This document shows positions 7,711-15,060 of a stretch of DNA of 25,041 bases, piece by piece. The DNA lies in contig JAEDIV010000017.1 of assembly GCA_016296675.1 (NCBI GenBank), positions 1-25,041 of the forward strand, given 5' to 3'. Made by a program: the position numbers and the translations under genes. Source of the DNA: Clostridia bacterium. Lineage in GTDB: Bacteria > Bacillota > Clostridia > Christensenellales > Aristaeellaceae. Each line of letters starts with the position of its first letter. Position 1 is the first letter of the stretch. The notes beneath the pieces were generated by a model. It was not told the origin of the DNA and made no database searches. It was given only the letters and a program-made list of their open reading frames with translations.

Positions 7711-8820
7711 TTATTTCACATAAAAGTTCTTCGCGCCTTCGATATAGCGTTCCACGGTTTCGTATACCACATAGTCCGGGTCATATTCTTCGATCATGCC
7801 CGGGTTGTAGGCGGACATATGGATGTAATAGCATTCGGAAAAGTGGCTGTTGAAATAGGGCATCATGAAAACGGCGAAGGAATCGCGCACGACCAGGAGG
7901 GTTTTTCCGTTTCCGCTCATATTGGTGTAGCGGACCATGGTGTCTCCGTCGCCGAAGGAGGCGTCCTTGCGGATTGCAGCGGGGGCGGAGGTGTCCACGA
8001 TGTTGTAGTCCACATCATTGGGGAGCGTTTCCGTCATGCCCAGCATATAGGCAAGGTCGCCCGGCGCGCGCTGTTTTTCAATCACGCGGACCTCTTCTAT
8101 GCCTCTGATCGGAAGGCCGAGCTTTTCCATGACAAGGCTCGTTCCCACATATGCGCCGATGGAATTCCAGTGGGTGTCGGTTTTATAGTAGGTATACCAG
8201 TCGGGATGGGTTTTCATGACCTCGTTCAGCTCATCTTTGGGAAAGGTAACGTTTAAGTCGGTGGTTTTCAGATATTCATACAGCTTATCCGCGCGGGAGG
8301 TTTCGTTTTCTTTTCGGATGCCGGGAAGATGTTGTTCCGCGTACATGGTTTCTTTGTTGGGCGCGATGAGAACAGCAAACTTTCTTCCGTCCTTTTCAAG
8401 GTCGTACTGCGCGCGCAAAAGGCGATGGGCAATCAATTTAATTTCCTGATCGGTATAGGCGGTCGTTCCCATATAGTCGCCGATGGGGTCGCCGTCTGCG
8501 CCGTTTGGATGATAGAACAAAAAGCCGTCCGAGCCCACAAGCACGTGGGCAACCGAAGAAATTCTGAAAAGCTTATGATCGATCCGGTTGTTAAGCGCGA
8601 TCATGCGGTTTCTAAACGGCAGGGTGTCTGAGAAATACGCTTCGTACTGCGAAGGAAAATCCGTGAAATTCTCTATACTCAATTTCGGCTTTTCAGCCAT
8701 CTGCCGCTTTTCAAAATTCTCTTTGTCCACCTTGTTTCCGAGATACGGATACATCACAACCGGAAGGGCAAGGAAAAGGAGAAATACCAGGATATACGAG
8801 CCGCGTTTGATTTTCGCCAT
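7711..8820 (-). CDS. DHHW/AlgX-like O-acetyltransferase-associated protein
   Basis: A 369-residue exported protein. One N-terminal hydrophobic segment (about 8-24) acts as signal anchor; the rest is extracytoplasmic. It carries the SGNH-hydrolase-like signature of the DHHW / AlgX-AlgJ family: TDTHWNSIGA (Asp215, His217) and the late RDSF segment that holds the candidate nucleophilic serine. Members accept acetyl groups passed across the membrane by an MBOAT partner and transfer them to polysaccharides. The start at 8820 (MAKIKRG) follows GGAGGGAG and begins 14 bases after the MBOAT stop, so the two are co-transcribed. The acceptor glycan is not evident, since no polymer synthesis genes lie nearby. 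Confidence 0.87.
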   Translation of the reverse strand: MAKIKRGSYILVFLLFLALPVVMYPYLGNKVDKENFEKRQMAEKPKLSIENFTDFPSQYEAYFSDTLPFRNRMIALNNRIDHKLFRISSVAHVLVGSDGFLFYHPNGADGDPIGDYMGTTAYTDQEIKLIAHRLLRAQYDLEKDGRKFAVLIAPNKETMYAEQHLPGIRKENETSRADKLYEYLKTTDLNVTFPKDELNEVMKTHPDWYTYYKTDTHWNSIGAYVGTSLVMEKLGLPIRGIEEVRVIEKQRAPGDLAYMLGMTETLPNDVDYNIVDTSAPAAIRKDASFGDGDTMVRYTNMSGNGKTLLVVRDSFAVFMMPYFNSHFSECYYIHMSAYNPGMIEEYDPDYVVYETVERYIEGAKNFYVK

Positions 8821-8834
8821 TTTTCTCCCTCCTC

Positions 8835-10247
8835 TCAGAACCTGAAATAGATGAACGGATTGTACGTGCCGGAGGCGAGCAGCATGATGGAATAAATGAG
8901 AAGCGCCGCAAGATACGGAATTTCGATCAGGCTCATCTTCCATTTTTCATGAAGCCCCGGCATGATTTTCCTTGTAATCGCCTGAACGGGGCCTGCGCCG
9001 CAAACGGCAATCACAAAAACAATCGCAGACCGCAGATTCAAAAGGAACAACGGGCGCACGAAAAGCGCATTTTCAAATCCGTATTTCCACGGCGCGACCA
9101 TGTGCGAAGCATACATAAGCGCGTGAGAAATCGAATCCGCGCGGAACAGCACCCAGCCCAGCAAAACCACGATCATACAATAGAGGTTGGCAAATACGCC
9201 TGTTTTTTTGAGAATTTTTCCAAATCCCAGCCGCTCAATGATCTGGAAAAATCCGTGATACAATCCCCAGACCACAAACGTCCAGTTTGCGCCGTGCCAA
9301 AGGCCGGTTAAGAGGAAGACGATCAACAGGTTCAAAATTGTGCGCGCGCCGCCCTTTCGGTTGCCGCCAAGGGGGATATACACATATTCCCTGAACCATG
9401 TGCCAAGCGAAATGTGCCATCTTTGCCAGAATTCGCGGATCGAGCGGGACAGATAGGGATAACGGAAGTTTTCAAGGAAATCAAACCCGAACATCTTCCC
9501 AAGGCCGATTGCCATGTCGCTGTAGCCCGAAAAATCATAATAAATCTGCATCATGTAGCTGAGCGCGCCGATCCATGCAGATGCAAACGTAAGATCGCCG
9601 GCTGAGAGCGCAAACACCTTGTCCGCAATCTGCGCCATGCAGTTGGAAATGATGACCTTTTTGGAAAGGCCGTAGATAAAGCGCCTGAAGCCCACTGCAA
9701 AACCCTCGGTCGTCATGCGGCGCGACAGAATCTGCCGGTCGATATCAGAATACCGGACAATCGGGCCTGCGATCAGCTGCGGAAAGAACGAAATATACAA
9801 AGCGAGATTCAGAGGGTTTTTCTGAACTTCGCACTTTCCCCTGTACAAATCAATCACATACGAAAGCGCCTGGAAAGTGAAAAAGGAAATGCCGATGGGC
9901 AGCGCGATGTTTTTTACCGCCATGATTTCGCGCCCAAAGAGGAAATTGAGTGACCCCGCCGCAAAATCATAGTATTTGAACAAGCCCAGCATGGACAGAT
10001 TCAATAAGACATCCGTGAAAAGCAGCGCGCCCTTTCCCTTTTTGACTTTCCCGATCAAAAGCCCCGCCAGCCAATTGAGAAGGATCGACAAGAGCATCAG
10101 AAGCACGTATACGGGCTCGCCCCACGCATAGAAAAGAAGGCTCATAATGAGCAGAAATCCATTGGAATAGCGCGGATTCAAAAGCGCATTTACAATCACG
10201 GTAAACGGCAGAAACAGCCACAAAAAAGTCATGGAGCTAAACAGCAT
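8835..10247 (-). CDS. MBOAT family O-acyltransferase (AlgI-like)
   Basis: A 470-residue polytopic membrane protein of the membrane-bound O-acyltransferase family. The region SGYSDMAIGLGKMFGF, then REFWQRWHISLGTWFREYVY, and the motif TGLWHGANWTFVVWG with the conserved catalytic histidine identify the AlgI/DltB-like branch. It moves an acyl (usually acetyl) group to the outer face for transfer to a cell-surface glycan. The start is MLFSSMTF at 10247 with AAGGAAG upstream; an earlier in-frame start lacks support and would run into the promoter. It forms a two-gene operon with the DHHW gene. Confidence 0.93.
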   Translation of the reverse strand: MLFSSMTFLWLFLPFTVIVNALLNPRYSNGFLLIMSLLFYAWGEPVYVLLMLLSILLNWLAGLLIGKVKKGKGALLFTDVLLNLSMLGLFKYYDFAAGSLNFLFGREIMAVKNIALPIGISFFTFQALSYVIDLYRGKCEVQKNPLNLALYISFFPQLIAGPIVRYSDIDRQILSRRMTTEGFAVGFRRFIYGLSKKVIISNCMAQIADKVFALSAGDLTFASAWIGALSYMMQIYYDFSGYSDMAIGLGKMFGFDFLENFRYPYLSRSIREFWQRWHISLGTWFREYVYIPLGGNRKGGARTILNLLIVFLLTGLWHGANWTFVVWGLYHGFFQIIERLGFGKILKKTGVFANLYCMIVVLLGWVLFRADSISHALMYASHMVAPWKYGFENALFVRPLFLLNLRSAIVFVIAVCGAGPVQAITRKIMPGLHEKWKMSLIEIPYLAALLIYSIMLLASGTYNPFIYFRF

Positions 10248-10311
10248 ACGGTCATCTTCCTTTGTATTTTGGTTTGCAAAATCGATTGCGCAACTCTCTT
10301 TTTCATGAATT

Positions 10312-10340
10312 ATTATATCACAGATCCGCCGGTTTGCCAA
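10312..10340 (-). promoter_or_regulatory. Promoter of the MBOAT-DHHW operon
   Basis: Minus strand TTGGCA (10335-10340), 17-base spacer, TATAAT (10312-10317) preceded by TG (extended -10). The 5' leader to the MBOAT start at 10247 is about 58 bases and shows no strong structure. Confidence 0.8.
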
Positions 10341-10412
10341 AGATCGTACGTACCGGATGAATCGGAAAAAGCTTTCTTACATGAAACTCAATGCCCAAAA
10401 TGCGTCTCGCAA

Positions 10413-10486
10413 CGAAAAACAGGACGGAAACCATCCTCATGCAATGGAAATGCAATCGTTTCTGCCTGCAAAGGTTTTTTCCGTCC
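10413..10486 (-). terminator. Terminator after the glycosidase gene
   Basis: GGACGGAAACC (10422-10432) pairs with GGTTTTTTCCGTCC (10473-10486) across a loop that contains a smaller GCAAT/ATTGC-like hairpin. On the minus strand the stem is followed by TGTTTTTCG. It lies 16 bases beyond the stop at 10502. Confidence 0.65.
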
Positions 10487-10501
10487 CGCTTTATGCATCT
10501 G

Positions 10502-11506
10502 TTATTCCCGCCACGGCGCGCTTCTCGCGACCGATATGCACCTGAATTCGTTTCCGTTTTTTGCGATATCATCGTCCTTCGCCGGGCGGCAGGCACAGTA
10601 GAAATGATACAGCATTCCTTCGTGATAAATCATATACGGCTTGTGCGCATAGGCGGAATCAATCGTCCCTGCGCCGCCGATGGTCAGAATGGGGCTTTTG
10701 AACTTCGTCCATGTATAAAGATCATCACTCACCGCTACGCCGTCGCAGGCGGAGAGATTGCCAAGTCCATAGTAGAACATCACCCATCGGTTTTCCTTCG
10801 AATCGAAAAACACCTGCGGGTCGCTGGCAAACACGCTGTCCCACGCATCTGCATCCACAGGCAGCACCGGATGATCAAACGGACGCGTCCAATGAACAAG
10901 ATCATCGCTGACTGCCATTCCGGTTTGCTCAATCCAGCCGCTTTCGTCCTTGTTCTTGGCGTTGTAGAAAAGATAGAATTTCCCCTCATGCATCAAAAGA
11001 TCCGCCTTGTAAAGGCCGCCTTTTTCCCACGGCGCGCCGTCCCTGTAGGAAAACACGGGCTTTTCGAAAAAATGCCAGTTCATGAGGCTTTCGTCCTCCG
11101 TCCAGCAAAGCCCGATTTCGGCAGACCCTGCCTCATATCCCTCGCCCGGATAGGAATGATACAGCATCCAGTATCTGCCGTTCCATTTTTTGATTTGGTT
11201 TCCGCCGTAAAGGTCTTTATCCATAAAAATGGCGGTCGCGGCCATGCCGACCTTGTCCCATTCCTGATTGCTTCCGCGCTTTAAAATTACACCTTTCTTT
11301 TCCCAGTGAACAAGATCATCCGATACCGCAAGCCCCGTCTGATAGCCGGTTCCGTCAAAGCCGATATGCGTCATATAAAACCGCCCGTTATGCGAAAACA
11401 CATTCGGACAGTCCACCGCCCGAAAATCATACGCTCCGGGCACGCCCGATCCGGTCAAAACCGCTTTTCCGAGCTTGTAAGGCGTTAAAAGGTGATCGAT
11501 GTTCAT
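10502..11506 (-). CDS. Five-bladed beta-propeller glycosidase (GH43/GH32-like)
   Basis: A 334-residue protein without signal peptide. Each blade shows the repeating pattern of GH32/43/68/130-type propellers: an Asp near the start (RAVDCPNVF), GLAVSDDLVHWEKKG, GMAVSDDLVHWTRPF, GVAVSDDLYTWTKF, each with Asp-Asp-Leu then Trp. Candidate acidic catalytic residues lie in DCPNVF, YKADLLM and SDPQVFF. The start MNIDHLL at 11506 follows GGAGG. Its role is cytoplasmic cleavage or phosphorolysis of short beta-fructosides, arabinosides or xylosides; the exact family and substrate cannot be fixed by eye. It is a single-gene unit between its own promoter and terminator. Confidence 0.82.
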   Translation of the reverse strand: MNIDHLLTPYKLGKAVLTGSGVPGAYDFRAVDCPNVFSHNGRFYMTHIGFDGTGYQTGLAVSDDLVHWEKKGVILKRGSNQEWDKVGMAATAIFMDKDLYGGNQIKKWNGRYWMLYHSYPGEGYEAGSAEIGLCWTEDESLMNWHFFEKPVFSYRDGAPWEKGGLYKADLLMHEGKFYLFYNAKNKDESGWIEQTGMAVSDDLVHWTRPFDHPVLPVDADAWDSVFASDPQVFFDSKENRWVMFYYGLGNLSACDGVAVSDDLYTWTKFKSPILTIGGAGTIDSAYAHKPYMIYHEGMLYHFYCACRPAKDDDIAKNGNEFRCISVARSAPWRE

Positions 11507-11574
11507 GAAGAAACCTCCGATTCTATATTGGATGCACCGGTTCAAAAATGCAATCTCCAAAGTTGGTTTCCTTT

Positions 11575-11600
11575 ATTATAGCATATATGAAACCCCCGGA
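11575..11600 (-). promoter_or_regulatory. Extended -10 promoter of the glycosidase gene
   Basis: Minus strand TGCTATAAT (TATAAT at 11575-11580) is an extended -10. The -35 is poor (TTATCC at 17 bases) and overlaps the terminator of the upstream XRE gene. A weak -35 suggests an activator or simply extended -10 recognition. Confidence 0.6.
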
Positions 11601-11627
11601 TAAACCATTTTTCGGCTTATCCGGGGG
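11593..11627 (-). terminator. Hairpin terminator after the XRE gene
   Basis: CCCCCGGATAA (11593-11603) pairs perfectly with 11617-11627 around a 13-base loop. It lies just beyond the XRE stop. The T-tract on the minus strand is short (TTTCATAT), so efficiency may be modest. Confidence 0.65.
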
Positions 11628-11632
11628 ATATT

Positions 11633-11977
11633 TTAGTCGGAAGATTTATTCTTTCTGAGCGTTTGCTTCAGCGTTATCACGGTATCCGTAATGATTTTCA
11701 TTTCCGTCTGATCGCAATCGGAAACCAGATCGGAAAGCCAGGTGTTCACGATGGGTCTGGCTGACGCAATTTCCTTAAAGAGAAGCTCGTCTGCTGAGCA
11801 TTCCAGATGGTTGACAATGGCCAGAAATACTTTTAAGGATACCGTACCGCTGCCGGTTTCCAGATGAGAAATATGGGTCACGCCAACACCCACCGCTTCT
11901 GCAAGCTCTTCCTGTGTAATGCCTTTGCTGACTCGAATTTGTTTCACTTTCTGACCAATGCCGGCGAAATCAATCAT
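11633..11977 (-). CDS. XRE family regulator (114 aa)
   Basis: Residues 6-65 form a canonical Cro/CI helix-turn-helix: IGQKVKQIRVSKGITQEELAEAV, then VTHISHLETG and SLKVFLAIVNHLECSADELL. A tail of about 45 residues (VNTWLSDLVSDCDQTEMKI...) is typical of small XRE proteins in Clostridia that have a C-terminal dimerisation helix. The start at 11977 (MIDFAG) has AAAGGGG upstream; the longer open frame would run through the divergent promoter. It is divergent from the SLOG gene with 121 bases between starts and probably regulates that gap. Confidence 0.88.
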   Translation of the reverse strand: MIDFAGIGQKVKQIRVSKGITQEELAEAVGVGVTHISHLETGSGTVSLKVFLAIVNHLECSADELLFKEIASARPIVNTWLSDLVSDCDQTEMKIITDTVITLKQTLRKNKSSD

Positions 11978-12009
11978 ACAATAAGCCCCTTTATTTTTCG
12001 GTACTTGTA

Positions 12010-12038
12010 TTGTATGTGCAATTTGGCTATGATATAAT
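12010..12038 (+). promoter_or_regulatory. Promoter of the SLOG gene
   Basis: TTGTAT (12010-12015), 17-base spacer, TATAAT (12033-12038). The predicted start site is near 12045, which falls on a 12-bp palindrome. Confidence 0.7.
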
Positions 12039-12044
12039 ATTCTA

Positions 12045-12056
12045 CAAATGCATTTG
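12045..12056. promoter_or_regulatory. Candidate operator palindrome
   Basis: CAAATGCATTTG is a perfect 12-bp palindrome placed at the predicted transcription start of the SLOG gene and upstream of the divergent XRE gene. It is a plausible binding site for the XRE protein; this is positional inference only. Confidence 0.4.
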
Positions 12057-12098
12057 CATTGCCGGTTCAACATCCACCAAAATTCAGAAGGAGCTCCT

Positions 12099-12551
12099 AT
12101 GAGAAACAAAACCTGCTTTATGTTTGGACACGCAACCGCACCCGAAGAAACCGTTTCATTGATTGAGGCGGCAGCTGAAAAGCATTATCATAAGTATGGT
12201 ATCCATACTTTCATTGTAGGAAATCACGGAAGCTTTGATTCCTATGCGAGAATCGCTATTACACGCTTGAAAGAACGTTATTCTGATATATCTTTGCTTC
12301 TTTTGCTTGCCTATCATCCATCGGTAAAAAGGATATCTTTACCCATTGGATTCGATCAATCCTATTATCCTCCCATTGAGAATGTGCCAAAACAATATGC
12401 CATTGTCCGTGCAAATCAATATCTGGTTAAAGAATCGGATTCCATCATTTGCTTTGTAATCCATCCTGGCAATTCTCGAAATCTGTTGGAATATGCCCGG
12501 AGATGTCAAAGCAAAAAGGAATTGATCATTGAAAATATCCATGTAAAATGA
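12099..12551 (+). CDS. SLOG-family (DUF1273-like) protein
   Basis: A 150-residue Rossmann-like protein of the SLOG superfamily. It begins RNKTCFMFGHATAPEE (the FGH of the nucleotide-binding loop), then FIVGNHGSFDSYARIA (Gly-rich turn), and ends with the HPGNSRNLLEYARR motif. SLOG domains bind nucleotides or NAD-derived ligands and occur in DprA, YpsA and many stress or defence contexts. The ATG at 12099 has AGAAGGAG nine bases upstream. It is divergent from an XRE regulator, an arrangement seen for small SLOG genes in Clostridia. The specific ligand is unknown. Confidence 0.8.
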   Translation: MRNKTCFMFGHATAPEETVSLIEAAAEKHYHKYGIHTFIVGNHGSFDSYARIAITRLKERYSDISLLLLLAYHPSVKRISLPIGFDQSYYPPIENVPKQYAIVRANQYLVKESDSIICFVIHPGNSRNLLEYARRCQSKKELIIENIHVK

Positions 12552-12600
12552 GTCCATATCTATTCGATAAACACAAAAGACACCCTGTCTGACACATCGT

Positions 12601-12650
12601 AAGCTTGTTAGGCGTTAAAAGGTGATCGATGATCATGAAAATTCCTCCGG
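12601..12650 (-). pseudogene. Orphan copy of the glycosidase gene's 5' end
   Basis: This segment matches 11471-11520 at about 43 of 50 positions. That region holds the ribosome site, start codon and first eleven or so codons of the beta-propeller glycosidase. Here the minus strand encodes MIIDHLLTPNKLT, then homology ends and the frame runs into unrelated sequence. No further part of the gene follows. It is best read as the remnant of a second copy or a copied 5' end. Confidence 0.65.
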
Positions 12651-12683
12651 AGTTTTTCTTCGTTATAACATAGATCAAAGCAT

Positions 12684-12718
12684 TTGAAAATAAAGGAGAT
12701 TGAATGTATAATATACAT
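12684..12718 (+). promoter_or_regulatory. Promoter and operator of the 80-aa XRE gene
   Basis: TTGAAA (12684-12689), 17-base spacer, TATAAT (12707-12712). A perfect palindrome ATGTATAATATACAT (12704-12718) covers the -10 box. This is a typical place for an autorepressor site. Confidence 0.75.
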
Positions 12719-12744
12719 ACTGGTTTCTGAAAAGGGGCGATTGT

Positions 12745-12987
12745 ATGAACGACAAGATCAAACAGGACACGCGCATCGGCGAAAACATCCGACGCATCCG
12801 CAAGGCGCGCAAATTGGGTCAGACTGATCTTGTGCGTATATTGCAGATAAACGGCTGTGAAATCACGCGTGAATGTCTGGTCAAAATTGAAAGATGCACG
12901 CAGCACATACAATCATCCCAATTAAGAGCAATTAAGAACGCGCTGAACACAACATACGACGCTTTGATTGACGGAACAGATGAATAA
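12745..12987 (+). CDS. Small XRE family regulator (80 aa)
   Basis: An 80-residue protein that is almost only a helix-turn-helix: GENIRRIRKARKLGQTDLVR, then ITRECLVKIERCTQHI and LRAIKNALNTTYDALID. It lacks any effector or dimerisation extension. The second helix reads LGQTDLV, where other family members have the usual (S)QEELA. The ATG at 12745 follows AAAGGGG. A promoter with a palindrome over its -10 suggests autoregulation. It is a single gene closed by a strong terminator; targets unknown. Confidence 0.87.
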   Translation: MNDKIKQDTRIGENIRRIRKARKLGQTDLVRILQINGCEITRECLVKIERCTQHIQSSQLRAIKNALNTTYDALIDGTDE

Positions 12988-13022
12988 ATCCCCGCCTGCA
13001 GATTCATAACAGGCGGGGATTT
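12986..13022. terminator. Bidirectional terminator
   Basis: A perfect 13-bp stem (AAATCCCCGCCTG 12986-12998 with 13010-13022) closes an 11-base loop. ATATTTTC follows on the plus strand. It separates the convergent XRE and lipoprotein genes and can serve both. Confidence 0.85.
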
Positions 13023-13045
13023 ATATTTTCTTTTGATTGAAAGTC

Positions 13046-13609
13046 TTACGCTTCCGGCACAAACTCAATCGTCTTCGTCATAAGTTCCAGATAGAGAATG
13101 GTTTCTTCGGGGATGTCGGCGGGGAAGATTGCGGTGATGAACAGGCTGGTTTCTTCGCCCTGAACGAGGTAATAGCGGTGAATTTCAAGGCCGTTGTTTG
13201 CGTCCACCGACAGAATGCGGTTTCCTGCATCGGTTGTAAACTCCCTGTGCATGGCGATGGTCCAGGTATCGTCGTAGCCGCCAGTGGCTTCGATGAGCAT
13301 CTGATCCAGCTGCTCGGGCGCGATTTCGCTTGATACGATGAGATAGGAAAAGCTTCTGTCCTCATCCTGAGCGTCGACGGGTCGGAAATCCGCATGGCCA
13401 TAATAGTCGCAGGGCTTCAAAAGGCCTTCCTGATACCAAAGGGAGTAATTTTCGTATGTATAGGCGGTTTCATTAAGCTCCATGGTTCCGAATTCCGTTT
13501 CAAGAATGCGGGTGCGCAGTGCGGGGGCTTTTGTATCATCGGGCGTTTCCGCACATGCGGAAAAAGCGGCAAGGGTGAGAGCGAGAATCAGAACAAAAAA
13601 TTTTTTCAT
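13046..13609 (-). CDS. Putative lipoprotein of unknown function
   Basis: A 187-residue protein with a classic N-terminal signal: two lysines, a hydrophobic stretch, and FSAC (Cys19) as a slightly non-canonical lipobox. The mature part has alternating strands (ELNETAYTYENYSLWYQEG, FSYLIVSSEI, EIHRYYLVQGEETSLFITAIFP) and no recognised domain. Probably lipid-anchored to the outer face of the membrane. The ATG at 13609 follows AAAGGAGG. A 15-codon frame ending in ATGA overlap precedes it, with no good ribosome site. No clear promoter is seen. Confidence 0.75.
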   Translation of the reverse strand: MKKFFVLILALTLAAFSACAETPDDTKAPALRTRILETEFGTMELNETAYTYENYSLWYQEGLLKPCDYYGHADFRPVDAQDEDRSFSYLIVSSEIAPEQLDQMLIEATGGYDDTWTIAMHREFTTDAGNRILSVDANNGLEIHRYYLVQGEETSLFITAIFPADIPEETILYLELMTKTIEFVPEA

Positions 13610-13689
13610 GGCTGTTCCTCCTTTACAGGTTTCATCTCTTTGACGAAAGCCATCGTTTTTTCGTTCCGATATCTAAAAAAATAGCACCG

Positions 13690-13718
13690 TTGACTTTCGA
13701 ACAGGTGTGATATACAAT
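13690..13718 (+). promoter_or_regulatory. Promoter of the tandem-Nudix gene
   Basis: TTGACT (13690-13695), 17-base spacer, TACAAT (13713-13718), about 32 bases before the start codon. Confidence 0.78.
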
Positions 13719-13756
13719 AGGAAATCATCAAAAAACACCGGCCGCGAGGAAGATTT

Positions 13757-14665
13757 ATGAAAGAATTCGTGTTTGCAAGGCCCTTTGAAATCCCGGACAG
13801 CGAGCTTTCCATCGCTGTCATCTTCGCACGGTTTGAGGGCAGGTGGATGCTTTGCCGTCACAAGGCGCGAAAGACGTGGGAAACGCCCGGAGGACACAGG
13901 GAAAACGGAGAAACGATCCTCGAAGCCGCCCGGCGCGAGCTTATGGAGGAAACGGGCGCAGAGGATTTTAAAATTGCGCCTGTCTGTGCCGTGCGCGACG
14001 AAGCATATGCAGGCATGGTGTATTTTGCCGAAGTCAAGGCCTTTAAAGCGCTTCCCGCGATCAGCGAAATGGCCGAAATGCGCTTGTTTGAATTTCTTCC
14101 CGAAAGTCTCACCTATCCCGAATTGTGTATATCGGCATTCAACCGCGTGCAGGGCTATCTGAACATTCAGTCAAACGCCGGAGAACTGTGGGACGTGTAC
14201 GACGAAAACAGGAATATTACCGGTCGCGTCCACAGGCGGGGCGATGAAATGAAGCTCGGCGAATACCATCTGGTGGTGCATGTCTGGATTCAGAACAGCT
14301 TAGGCGAATACCTGATCACAAAGCGCGCGCCGAACAAGGGCTTTCCCAACATGTGGGAAACCACCGGCGGCAGCGCCCTTCAGGGCGACGACAGCCTGAC
14401 GGCAGCCCTTCGCGAGGTGAAAGAGGAAACCGGCCTTACGCTCGACCCTGAAAACGGAAAATGCATCCTTTCGTACAGGCGCGGCGACGCCTTTACAGAC
14501 GTCTGGCTGTTTACGCAGGATTTCGATCTTGAAAAGGTCGTTCTGCAGGAGGGCGAAACATCGGACAAGATGAAAGCGGACAAACACAAAATCCGCGCCC
14601 TCGAAAAAGAAGGCGCGTTTGTGCCGTTTCGCTATCTTTCCAAGATACTGGGGGAAGATGAATAG
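13757..14665 (+). CDS. Tandem Nudix hydrolase (two Nudix domains)
   Basis: A 302-residue fusion of two Nudix domains. Domain 1 (about 15-130) has a complete box at Gly46 to Gly67: G-x5-E-x7-REL-x-EE-x-G; it resembles small 8-oxo-dGTPase/ADP-ribose-type enzymes. Domain 2 (about 140-300) starts ELWDVYDENRNITGRVHRRG and GEYHLVVHVWIQN, the pattern of the IPP-isomerase/YfcD-like branch. Its box at 205-226 is complete except that the first Glu is Asp211. All REx2EE metal ligands are present in both, so both may be active. The start has GAGGAAG upstream. A nucleotide-pool or house-cleaning role is likely; substrates are unknown. Confidence 0.88.
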   Translation: MKEFVFARPFEIPDSELSIAVIFARFEGRWMLCRHKARKTWETPGGHRENGETILEAARRELMEETGAEDFKIAPVCAVRDEAYAGMVYFAEVKAFKALPAISEMAEMRLFEFLPESLTYPELCISAFNRVQGYLNIQSNAGELWDVYDENRNITGRVHRRGDEMKLGEYHLVVHVWIQNSLGEYLITKRAPNKGFPNMWETTGGSALQGDDSLTAALREVKEETGLTLDPENGKCILSYRRGDAFTDVWLFTQDFDLEKVVLQEGETSDKMKADKHKIRALEKEGAFVPFRYLSKILGEDE

Positions 14666-15060
14666 CCTCTTTGCCTGATTTTCATTTTTCTCCAGCTGAT
14701 AAAGCCGTAGATATCGTTGATCAAAAACGCCGAAAAGCATGCGACCACCGAAATGTACTTTGCATCGCAAACGCTCGCCATGATCCAAAGCAGAATCAGA
14801 ACAACATCGTTTGCGGCATAGGCAAGGGCGAAATACGGGCTTCTTCTGAAGGTCAGATATACGGCGAAAAAGCTTGTGGTTACGGAAACGGTGCTCGGCA
14901 AAAGATTTGCGGTATCAAAATAATCAAGCACGAAGTAAAACGCAATTGTGACAGCTTAAGTTATGATCCACATGAAAATAATTTCGGTTTTGTGAATCGC
15001 ATTCACCTTCACTTCCGCCTTGTTTCCGTTATACGGATTTCTGAGCCATGCGATTTGACG
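14632..15060 (-). pseudogene. pnuC: Decayed pnuC (NMN/vitamin transporter), 3' half
   Basis: On the minus strand one frame reads QIAWLRNPYNGNKAEVKVN, then a TAA (14956-14958). In the same frame it continues AVTIAFYFVLDYFDTANLLP and RSPYFALAYAANDVVLILLW, ending FLINDIYGFISWRKMKIRQ. This is the second half of the PnuC family of nicotinamide mononucleotide/riboside transporters, including its conserved NDIVL and NDxYGF regions. The N-terminal half is missing; the frame joins GH20-like sequence near 15055-15068. With both a 5' deletion and an internal stop it cannot give a full transporter. The 3' end overlaps the Nudix gene tail to tail by 34 bases. Confidence 0.8.

Noticed and set aside
13606..13653. 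A 15-codon frame (MAFVKEMKPVKEEQP) ending in ATGA overlap with the lipoprotein start
   Set aside because: No ribosome site before it and it coincides with the lipoprotein's own leader and AAAGGAGG; could be a coupled leader peptide but support is too thin.
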